Positions 17,509 to 24,996 of a DNA stretch of 41,633 bases are shown piece after piece. Source of the DNA: Anaerolineae bacterium (GTDB lineage: Bacteria > Chloroflexota > Anaerolineae > 4572-78 > J111). The position numbers were made by a program, and so were the translations under genes. The stretch lies in NCBI GenBank assembly GCA_020433785.1, contig JAGRCC010000232.1, positions 1 through 41,633 on the forward strand, in the 5' to 3' direction. The notes beneath the pieces are model-generated. The model ran no database searches and was not told the origin of the DNA. It saw nothing but the letters and a program-made list of their open reading frames with translations. Within the stretch, counting starts at the first letter, position 1. Every line of letters starts with the position of its first letter.

Positions 17509-20019
17509 TTGTCGGCCATACAAGGGTTATCAGCCAAAGAAGTGGTGGCCCGCCGCCAGCAGGGGCAGGGCAACGATGTCGAACTATCGACCAGCCGGTC
17601 TTTCAAGGATATTATCCTGGCCAATGTTTTCAATCCGGTCAACGTGGTGTTGTATGTGATTGGCGCCGGCTTGTTTCTGGTGGGCGACGCCCGCAGCGCC
17701 ATCGCCACCGTGGGCTTGATCGCGTTCAATGCCGTGGTCGGGATTATCCAAGAAACACGGGCCAAAAAGCAACTTGATCAGATTGCTTTATTAGCCCGGG
17801 CCAAAATCACGGTCTACCGGGATGGCCAGGAGCAAGCCGTTGATCCGTCGGAACTGGTGCTGGGCGATACGCTGCTCATCCAAGCCGGCGATCAGATTCC
17901 GATTGATGGCCAGATTGTCGGCGACGGCAAAATCGAGGTCGATGAGTCGGCCCTGACCGGCGAGTCCGACCTGATTCAGAAAACAACGGGCGAAAAGGTA
18001 CTGTCCGGCAGTTTCTGTGTGACCGGCAAAACACTGGTCGAGACCACCGCGGTAGGCGAGCAGAGTTTTGCTAATAAGTTGACCAAAGACGCACGTGAGT
18101 TCAAGCTAGACCAGACCCCCCTTCAGCGTCAGGTCAACCAACTGCTGCGTATTCTGCTGCTGCTGGTGCTGTTCTTTGGCTTTTTGGCGGTGTTGGCCTT
18201 GTTTGTGCTCGATCTATCCGTGGGATTTTGGCTCCAGATCATCGCGGTTATTACCGGCTCCGTATCGGCCGGGCTGCTGACCTTGATTACCTTAAACTAC
18301 TCCTGGGGCGCGGTGCGAATTAGTCAAAAAGGCGGCCTGGTCCAACAAATCAACGCCGTTGAGTCATTGAGTAACGTGACGGTTTTATGCACCGACAAAA
18401 CCGGAACCCTGACCGCCAACAAAATCAAATACCACGATCTTTATCCGATCGGCCTCGACCAACCAGAACTGGAGCGTCTTGTAGCCGATTTTGCCGCCAG
18501 CGCCGGCAGCACCAACAAAACCAGCGAAGCCATCATCGAGGGTTTGCCGGGCAGTCGCCGCACCGTTTCGGACGAAGTGCCTTTTTCTTCGGCCCGCAAA
18601 TGGTCGGCCATCGCTTTTGATGATCCGGCGCTCAAAGGGGCTTACGTGTTGGGCGCGTTTGAGATGCTCCGGGATCAACTGACGATGACGGATGCCGCCC
18701 ATCGACAGCTTCAAACCTGGTCGGATGAGGGCTTGCGGGTGCTGGTCTTTGCCGGTAACCGTGAGGTCACGACCCTGCATGATACCGCCGGTGAGCCGGC
18801 GTTGCCCGCCCTAAACCTACTGGGCGTCATCAGCTTTAGCGACGAGTTACGTCCCCACCTGCAAGAGACCCTCAGCTCTTTCACGTCCAATGGCGTTAAG
18901 CTGAAGGTCATCTCCGGTGACAATCCCCAAACCGTGGCCGCTTTGGCCAAACAGGCCGGTTTGCCCGGCGACTTAAAAGCGGTCTCCGGTCCGGAGCTGG
19001 CCGAGATGTCGGCGGGCCAGTTCGCTCAGGTCGCCGGCGAGGCGACCGTCTTTGGCCGCATCACACCTCAGCAAAAGGAGGCGCTGGTCGAAGCGCTGCA
19101 AGGTCAGGGCGAGTATGTGGCCATGATGGGGGACGGCGTGAATGATGTCCTGTCGCTGAAAAGAGCCAATATGGGCATCGCCATGGAGAGCGGCAGCAGC
19201 GCCACTCGCTCCGTGGCGGCCATGATTTTGCTGGGCGACTCCTTCGAGGCCATGCCCGAAGCCCTGACCGAGGGCCAGCGCATCGTCAATAGTATTCAAA
19301 ATATTCTCAAGTTGTTTATGGTAACGGTTTTTGCGCTAATGCTGCTGATCATTGGTATTAGTTTTTTACAGTTGGGGTTCCCCTTTACGACCCTGCAAAG
19401 TACGCTGCTGTCGTTCTTTTCCAGAGGCGCACCCCCTTTGATATTGGCGCTGATGGCTCGCCCCGGCCGGCTAGATGAGAGCCTATATAGTAACCTGCTG
19501 CATTTTACGCTGCCGGCCAGTTTACTCATGTTTGTGTTTGGCCTGTTCATTTATATTGGCGCCTTCTTCGCCATTCAAAACAATCTGGCCCAGGTGGTTG
19601 TTACCCCGGAGGTCCTGGCTGAACTCCAGCGCTACACCGCCGTATCGTATGAGGGTTTAACCGACGAAGGGTTCCGTGATCTGGCCACCCTCCTCACCGC
19701 TCAAACGGCTTTGACCATCTTCTTTGCTTTGACGGGCATACTCGTAATGCTCTTCGCCGAGCCGCCTCTGAAATGGTTTGCCGGCGGTGCTGCTTATCAC
19801 GGTAACCGGATAGTGGGTTTGGCCGCGATTGCGCTATTTGTCGCTTTTTTTGTGGTACTTTCGATAACGCCGCTCCGGGCTTTTTTTCAGATTGTGCCTC
19901 TCCCCTTCATATTTTATGTGGTTATTGGGCTGGTCATCGGCGTGTGGCTTTTCCTGCAACGAACTGTCTGGCGTAATCGCTGGTTCTCGCGATTTTTGGA
20001 CATTGAAGACCCATTGTGA
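17509..20019 (+). CDS. CtpE-like P-type cation ATPase (HAD-IC family)
   Basis: 836 aa from a TTG start with AAGAGGT eight bases upstream. The actuator loop TGES is at 150-153, the phosphorylated aspartate is Asp296 in CTDKTGTLTANK, and the hinge motif GDGVND has Asp542. About ten membrane helices are distributed in the usual 4+6 manner, with the last six after residue 595. The N-terminal phrases LSAKEVVARR, ANVFNPVN and IQETRAKKQLDQIA closely resemble mycobacterial CtpE, a calcium-importing P-type ATPase. There is no N-terminal heavy-metal domain and no CPC motif, which argues against copper or zinc export. Calcium is the best guess. Confidence 0.93.
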   Translation: MSAIQGLSAKEVVARRQQGQGNDVELSTSRSFKDIILANVFNPVNVVLYVIGAGLFLVGDARSAIATVGLIAFNAVVGIIQETRAKKQLDQIALLARAKITVYRDGQEQAVDPSELVLGDTLLIQAGDQIPIDGQIVGDGKIEVDESALTGESDLIQKTTGEKVLSGSFCVTGKTLVETTAVGEQSFANKLTKDAREFKLDQTPLQRQVNQLLRILLLLVLFFGFLAVLALFVLDLSVGFWLQIIAVITGSVSAGLLTLITLNYSWGAVRISQKGGLVQQINAVESLSNVTVLCTDKTGTLTANKIKYHDLYPIGLDQPELERLVADFAASAGSTNKTSEAIIEGLPGSRRTVSDEVPFSSARKWSAIAFDDPALKGAYVLGAFEMLRDQLTMTDAAHRQLQTWSDEGLRVLVFAGNREVTTLHDTAGEPALPALNLLGVISFSDELRPHLQETLSSFTSNGVKLKVISGDNPQTVAALAKQAGLPGDLKAVSGPELAEMSAGQFAQVAGEATVFGRITPQQKEALVEALQGQGEYVAMMGDGVNDVLSLKRANMGIAMESGSSATRSVAAMILLGDSFEAMPEALTEGQRIVNSIQNILKLFMVTVFALMLLIIGISFLQLGFPFTTLQSTLLSFFSRGAPPLILALMARPGRLDESLYSNLLHFTLPASLLMFVFGLFIYIGAFFAIQNNLAQVVVTPEVLAELQRYTAVSYEGLTDEGFRDLATLLTAQTALTIFFALTGILVMLFAEPPLKWFAGGAAYHGNRIVGLAAIALFVAFFVVLSITPLRAFFQIVPLPFIFYVVIGLVIGVWLFLQRTVWRNRWFSRFLDIEDPL

Positions 20020-20323
20020 TACGTCCAATGCTTATACCCTTACGTTAATTCAAGTTAATACATTGTAAATGAACGGTATGTGATTCGACCACTCTGCTTA
20101 AGCCATTTAGCTTATGACAGTAGCTACAAACCCTGGCCAAAAGACATAGGGCACATAGACCACCTGGTAGTAGAAAATTGAATTACTAAGGGTTATACTG
20201 ATAACGGTGGTATTGTAGACATCGATATTCCTCTTTGCTGGACCAAAGTCTTGCCTCGACAGCGAATTGTCTCGTTAACTTGATCCCCTACAGCACATCC
20301 TCAAATTATAAGGAGAGAATTCC

Positions 20324-20482
20324 ATGTCGAGCGCTCACCCCTTATTTTTCGCTCTGCTGGTCGGTATTGATGATTGCGCCAGCCCTCGAGTGTCGGATTG
20401 ATGTCTACGACATCATGGATTGGGAATTGGGCCTACTGATCGATCTGCACAGCACCCATCTGGATATAATCCGATTTACTAT
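20324..20482 (+). pseudogene. Broken caspase-like (peptidase C14) N-terminal fragment
   Basis: ATG 20324 has AAGGAGAG at a proper distance and opens a 25-codon frame containing LFFALLVGIDDCASPRVSD, then TGA at 20399-20401. The phrase ALLVGIDDYASPRV followed by D-L-x-G-C-x-D-D-V is how bacterial caspase-like domains begin. After the stop, the shifted frame reads DVYDIMDWELG, which is where a caspase would continue. The LxGCxND block appears deleted and the frame broken. No catalytic His or Cys segment follows. It is probably a degraded gene neighbouring the CHAT gene; a short leader peptide is the alternative. Confidence 0.45.
20465..20470 (+). promoter_or_regulatory. TATAAT box just before the CHAT gene
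   Basis: A perfect TATAAT lies 26 bases before the CHAT start, which would leave a leader of about 20 bases containing only the AAAGGAG binding site. No good -35 is present at 16-18 bases, so the CHAT gene may have its own weak promoter or be read from further upstream. Confidence 0.25.
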
Positions 20483-20496
20483 AAAAGGAGAAAATC

Positions 20497-22110
20497 ATGT
20501 CGAACACTCGGCCGTACTTAGACCTATTCCTCGAACTACGCGACCTTGATCTCGATAAAAGTACGTTTACTGTAGCGCTTTTGTCGTCGCCAGACGTGGG
20601 AGAGACTGACCCTGCCGAAGTTCCGTATCAATTGGAAGACGATCTTGAGGACCTGCTGCATCGCGTTGAAAGAAAGCGATCAAGTAGAGATGAACTGATT
20701 GATTTGGGGAAGAAACTCACGGATCGGCTCCTGCCGGAAGGGGAAATTCGGGCCAACTTTTTAGAAGCATTGAGAAAAGCCGGCCCAGATGGTGGGGTTA
20801 GATTACGCCTGCTTATTCGAGAACCAAAGTTAGCCCAGCTTCCCTGGGAATATTGTTATCTTAAGATTCACGGGGATAAGGACGACGTTCGTTATTTTCT
20901 GGTGCTCAACCCCCAAATTTCGATGGTGCGCCATCCGCCCTTGGGCGAACCCTATTCGTCCTTGGATCGCACCGTATCAGGTCCGCTAAGCATGGTGGCA
21001 GCGATGGCCAACGTCAGGATCGGCGGTTTGAGTACGCTCAACCTCAAACGAGAGAAAAAAGCCATTGAACAAGCCATTGAGGGGGCAAGCGACGGTATTG
21101 AAATCGAATGGCAAGCGTTTTTAGAGGATGCCACTGTGGACGATTTGAAAGTGGCCCTGCAAAAGAAGCCCAGCCTGTTCCATTTTGCCGGACACGGCAC
21201 CTTTGATCCGGACGCTAAGCACAAACCGTCGGACAAGTCCGCCAAAGATAGGCGGGCTGTGCTCTGGGATGAATCACCGCTTGAGGAATCAGTTCCCGGT
21301 CACGGCGCGATTATTTTAGCCAGAGATAAAGAATCCCTGGCCCCCCACTACTTCCCGGCCAATCAACTAGCCGTTGAACTCCAAAAGGCCGGGGCGCGCG
21401 TGGCCGTGTTGGGAGCGTGCGAGTCGGGGCGGCAAGACGGGATCTCGGCCTGGACCGGGGTAGCCCCGGCCTTGATCGAGCGCGGCGTTCCAGCGGTGGT
21501 GGCTATGCAATATGAAGTCATCGACGATGCAGCCATTGCTTTTAACAAGATGTTTTATACAGCCCTGGCCAACGGGTTGTCGGTGGATGAAGCGGTATCG
21601 GAGGGGCGGCTAGCTATGTGGCACAGCGCTCGCCGGGATGACGAGGCCGAATGGGGGGTGGTCGCCCTCTATCTGCGGGCCAAAGATGGTGTTCTCTTTC
21701 CTGAACGGCTGGCCGACCCCGACAGAGAGGCGGCTCGGGAGGCGAGCGTTGTCAGAGCAAAACAACAAATTAACGAACTGTACGGTAATGCTACCGCTGC
21801 CGAGATTGAAGCAATGTTGCAGGGCTACATCGAGGCCCAGCAACAAATTGGTATTGTCAGGGCCGGAGCTGAAGCAACAACAGTGAAAATTAATAAGATG
21901 GAGAGTGGTCAGATAGAGGCCGAACAAGATATCGGTATAATAGAACAAGGGGGCAATGCCACCGCTGTTAAGATCGGCTCGTTAGGCAGCCTAACGGAAC
22001 AATCGACTAAACGCCGGAGCAGCAACGAAAATTGCTCAAAGTGCGGCCAGCAACTGCCGGCGGAGGCTAAATTCTGCACGGAGTGTGGAACCCCCGTTTC
22101 GTCCAATTAG
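20497..22110 (+). CDS. CHAT-domain protease-like protein with C-terminal zinc ribbon
   Basis: 537 aa. An N-terminal helical/strand region (about 1-150) contains LPWEYCYL, usual in bacterial CHAT proteins. The CHAT domain (about 160-410) has the caspase-fold dyad: His233 in FHFAGHGTF and Cys308 in LGACESGRQDG. A following AVVAMQYEVIDDAA block is also typical. Residues 430-500 carry two degenerate repeats with GNATA/GAEATTVKI-type phrases and IGI strands. The tail is a four-cysteine zinc ribbon, C513, C516, C527, C530. CHAT proteins are cysteine proteases relatives of caspase and separase, used as effectors in several bacterial defence systems. The ribbon closely matches that of the next gene, suggesting partners. 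Confidence 0.9.
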   Translation: MSNTRPYLDLFLELRDLDLDKSTFTVALLSSPDVGETDPAEVPYQLEDDLEDLLHRVERKRSSRDELIDLGKKLTDRLLPEGEIRANFLEALRKAGPDGGVRLRLLIREPKLAQLPWEYCYLKIHGDKDDVRYFLVLNPQISMVRHPPLGEPYSSLDRTVSGPLSMVAAMANVRIGGLSTLNLKREKKAIEQAIEGASDGIEIEWQAFLEDATVDDLKVALQKKPSLFHFAGHGTFDPDAKHKPSDKSAKDRRAVLWDESPLEESVPGHGAIILARDKESLAPHYFPANQLAVELQKAGARVAVLGACESGRQDGISAWTGVAPALIERGVPAVVAMQYEVIDDAAIAFNKMFYTALANGLSVDEAVSEGRLAMWHSARRDDEAEWGVVALYLRAKDGVLFPERLADPDREAAREASVVRAKQQINELYGNATAAEIEAMLQGYIEAQQQIGIVRAGAEATTVKINKMESGQIEAEQDIGIIEQGGNATAVKIGSLGSLTEQSTKRRSSNENCSKCGQQLPAEAKFCTECGTPVSSN

Positions 22111-22190
22111 TCCATATAAAAGATACTTAAGGCGTTATACATCAGCCATAACCCTATCATAAACCGAAAATCATTGAAGGAGAATACATT

Positions 22191-23090
22191 ATGTATTGTG
22201 CAAACTGTGGCTATCAGCTCTCGGCCGAGGCCAAATTCTGTAGCAAGTGTGGACACAAAGTGTCACCGAAGCAGTCTGAAATCACGGCTAAGCAAGATAT
22301 CAAGACTGTAAAAGGGACGGCGACGGGAATTGTGGCCGGTGAAGACGCCTTGGACCAGGGTATCAAGGCCAACACTGAACAAACGGTCGAAACCGTCGAA
22401 TCGGGTGGGACCGTGGCTGGCATGGTCTTTGGCGGCGATGAAGGACAGACCTATGTCGGCGGCCGGCACCAACACGGCGACACCGTTGAGGGCAACAAGG
22501 TGACCGGCGGCGTCAGCATTGGCCGCGTGGGCGGCGACATCCGCGATAGCGTCATCGCCGGGCGAGATGTGACCCAGAACCGCTCGGTGTTTGACCAGCG
22601 CGGCCAACAGGTGGGCACCCAATACAATGCCGCCGGGGACATGGCCATCCAAAGCGGCGATATTGTTAGTGGCGACAAAGTTGGCGGCGACAAGGTCGGG
22701 GGCGATCAGATTACCGTCGGTCATATTTCCGGTAGCAGCGGTGTCGCCATCGGCCGCGGCGCATCGGCGACCGTAAACCAGGGGCTTGATGCCGCTGCCA
22801 TCGCCCAACTGTTTGCCCCGGTCTATCAAAAAATCGCGACATTGCCGGACGATCCGGATGGAGATAAGGTGGAGTTGACCGAGACGGTTCAGAAGATCGA
22901 GCAAGAAGTGGCCAAAGGTGAGGCGGCCAACCCAAACCGGGTGGAGCGTTGGCTCAGAAACATCGCTCTGATGTCGGAGGATATTTTTGATGTGGCTACA
23001 GCGACGTTACTGAGTCCGGTTGCCGGAATAGCTACAATTATCAAGAAGGTCGCTGCCAAAGCCAGAGAAGATAAGGGGGTGAAAAAATGA
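22191..23090 (+). CDS. Zinc-ribbon GD-repeat protein, possible adaptor of the CHAT protein
   Basis: 299 aa. The N-terminal zinc ribbon (C3, C6, C17, C20) matches the CHAT protein's C-terminal ribbon at 15 of 23 positions, including AEAKFC. Residues 30-205 are glycine-rich short repeats such as GDKVGGDKVGGDQITVG and SGVAIGRGASATVNQG, likely a beta-roll or beta-helix. The C-terminal part (about 205-299) is helical, with VERWLRNIALMSEDIFDVA and a hydrophobic ATLLSPVAGIATIIKK segment. I recall this tail in proteins near caspase, CHAT and STAND ATPase genes in Chloroflexota and cyanobacteria, so it may be an oligomerisation or effector-associated module. The binding site is GAAGGAG. The stop overlaps the beta-amylase start (ATGA). 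Confidence 0.82.
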   Translation: MYCANCGYQLSAEAKFCSKCGHKVSPKQSEITAKQDIKTVKGTATGIVAGEDALDQGIKANTEQTVETVESGGTVAGMVFGGDEGQTYVGGRHQHGDTVEGNKVTGGVSIGRVGGDIRDSVIAGRDVTQNRSVFDQRGQQVGTQYNAAGDMAIQSGDIVSGDKVGGDKVGGDQITVGHISGSSGVAIGRGASATVNQGLDAAAIAQLFAPVYQKIATLPDDPDGDKVELTETVQKIEQEVAKGEAANPNRVERWLRNIALMSEDIFDVATATLLSPVAGIATIIKKVAAKAREDKGVKK

Positions 23091-24994
23091 AAAGGCAAAT
23101 TTTTGGCGTGTTAGCGCTGTTAACGATATGGGCTCTAACAACTATCCTGCCGGCGTCGAAAGCGATTAGTCCGTCGGAGGTGCAGACCAGTGCCACAGCC
23201 ACAGCTACGCCCACGGTTGATAGTAATGAGGAAGAGGAGGCTGTCGAGAATGTTTCTCTGGGAACAGCCGCGGCCCAAGTCCCGGTTGATACCGTCAGTG
23301 TGATGGCGCCTTTATTTATGTCAGAGGCCGAGTTGGTCGCGTTTGATAATCTGCTCGATGAAGCCAAGGACGTTGGCATTAACGCGGTGTCGGTGGATGT
23401 GTGGTGGGGCGTTGTTGAGGGAGCCGGTGACCAGAGCTTTGATTGGAGTTACTATGATCAAGTGTTCGAAGCTATTCAGAACAAAGATCTGAAAATTGTG
23501 CCGATTATGTCCTTTCACAAATGTGGCGGCGGTCCCGGTGATAGCTGCGACATACCACTGCCTAACTGGGTCTGGAGTCACTTTACGGGCGAGGATTTAT
23601 CGGCTAACGACCTGAAGTATGAGAGTGAAACCGGTACAGTTCAAGATGATGCCATTGCAGTTTGGGCGACCGAGCAGCCGGCTGTTTTGGCTCAGTTTGC
23701 CGAATTCATTGATGAGTTCGAGCAGCACTTTGCCCCCCTGGCCAATGATTTTGTTGAAATCAATATCAGTCTTGGCCCCACCGGCGAAATGAGATATCCT
23801 GCTTATAACGGCAGTGATGGCTGGCAATTCCCGGATCGTGGCAATTTTCAGGCGTATAGCGATTTAGCACAGGCGGATTTTCGCGACTGGGTGTTGGCTA
23901 AATATGGCAGTTTAAGCGACGTTTCGGATAACTGGGGCTTTCCTCTGGCCGATCCGGCTGATATTCGAGTGCCGGGTGGTGAGCTGCCGGATAACAGCGG
24001 GCGGCGTGCTCAGTCTTTTGTTGACAATAACGATTATCAAGATATGCCGTACGGGCGCGATTTCGTTGATTGGTACAACGAATCGCTTGTCGACCACGGC
24101 CAACGGATGCTCCTCGCCGCCGATAACGCCTTAGACGGCCCGTTGGATTCCGTTCCCTTGGGCATGAAAATACCCGGTGTCCATTGGCAAATGCAGTGTA
24201 CCTCACACCCTCGCATCGCTGAAACGACGGCCGGTCTCGTTCAAACCAGCCTTAATCTCCAGGAGCGTCAGCCGGATGCCTTTGGCTATCAAAATATTCT
24301 GCAGATGATTGCTGAGGTGAAAAACTCCACCCAGCGCGAGATTATTCTCCACTTCACGGCCCTGGAAATGGATAACGACGCGAATTGCCAGATCGGGACC
24401 TCAATGGCCGAGGCGCTGGTATTTTGGATTTCTCAAGGGGCTGAGGATTATGGCTTGACCCATCGGGGCGAAAACGCGTTGGCGTGTGTTAACGATCCGG
24501 AACCACCAGGCACAGCCGACAACCGCAGTTGGGACAGGATTGGAAACGCTTTTACTTTTGCTTCGTATAGTGGGTTCACCTTTCTTCGTTTAACCGATGC
24601 CAATATTAACGGTTGCGTCCCCTGGAATCCCGTAGATAAAGAGCGATACGAACAGTTTATTCAAGGTCACGTCTCAACCCAGTCTGGGGTCATTGTCCAT
24701 TTGGCGGAGTGGGAAATCTGCCCGGAAGACCAGGGCTGTCACTACAGCATCCATACCTTCGATGGCAAAGAGGGTGACTTTACGCTCAGTTATGAAACCT
24801 TTGCCAATGGCCGGCATTGGTGGGTTGGCACAATTTCCAATGCCCCTGACACCTTCAAACTTACGGCTCGAAACTCAAACGGTTGGGAGGGTCAACCCGG
24901 CCAATTTGATAGAACCTACAATCGTTCAACTCATAGCAACGAAATCTATCTACTCGGTCGGGTTGACGCTGAAGTATATACCAGTAGACCCTGA
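23087..24994 (+). CDS. Secreted GH14 beta-amylase
   Basis: 635 aa. A signal peptide (about 1-26) and a Thr/Ala-rich linker lead into the glycoside hydrolase family 14 barrel (about 65-530). Landmarks are VSVDVWWGVVEG, IVPIMSFHKCGGGPGD and the catalytic acid Glu234 in GPTGEMRYPAY. The catalytic base is Glu427 in ALEMD. The 193-residue gap between the two glutamates agrees with plant and Bacillus enzymes. The enzyme releases maltose from non-reducing ends of starch or glycogen outside the cell. A C-terminal domain of about 100 residues may bind carbohydrate. The ATG overlaps the previous gene by four bases, an odd coupling of a secreted amylase with a cytoplasmic-looking adaptor. Confidence 0.9.
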   Translation: MKRQIFGVLALLTIWALTTILPASKAISPSEVQTSATATATPTVDSNEEEEAVENVSLGTAAAQVPVDTVSVMAPLFMSEAELVAFDNLLDEAKDVGINAVSVDVWWGVVEGAGDQSFDWSYYDQVFEAIQNKDLKIVPIMSFHKCGGGPGDSCDIPLPNWVWSHFTGEDLSANDLKYESETGTVQDDAIAVWATEQPAVLAQFAEFIDEFEQHFAPLANDFVEINISLGPTGEMRYPAYNGSDGWQFPDRGNFQAYSDLAQADFRDWVLAKYGSLSDVSDNWGFPLADPADIRVPGGELPDNSGRRAQSFVDNNDYQDMPYGRDFVDWYNESLVDHGQRMLLAADNALDGPLDSVPLGMKIPGVHWQMQCTSHPRIAETTAGLVQTSLNLQERQPDAFGYQNILQMIAEVKNSTQREIILHFTALEMDNDANCQIGTSMAEALVFWISQGAEDYGLTHRGENALACVNDPEPPGTADNRSWDRIGNAFTFASYSGFTFLRLTDANINGCVPWNPVDKERYEQFIQGHVSTQSGVIVHLAEWEICPEDQGCHYSIHTFDGKEGDFTLSYETFANGRHWWVGTISNAPDTFKLTARNSNGWEGQPGQFDRTYNRSTHSNEIYLLGRVDAEVYTSRP

Positions 24995-24996
24995 TT

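Larger units (their letters stand above)
20020..20496. other. 477-bp region between ATPase and CHAT genes
   Basis: The first 300 bases are AT-richer than the neighbouring genes and show no clear hairpin, RNA family or protein. The rest holds the caspase-like remnant (20324-20482) and a TATAAT at 20465-20470. An open frame at 20235-20549 runs into the CHAT gene in another phase. Only its middle part (DVYDIMDWELG) looks protein-like, and that part is explained by the remnant. Confidence 0.5.

Noticed and set aside
20235..20549. 104-codon open frame overlapping the CHAT start in another phase
   Set aside because: Only the part matching the caspase remnant looks protein-like; the rest is unsupported and the 3' end lies within the CHAT gene.
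22450..22760. CRISPR-like or tandem DNA repeat in the GD-repeat gene
   Set aside because: The repetition is at the protein level (short Gly-Asp units) with diverged codons; there are no equal spacers.
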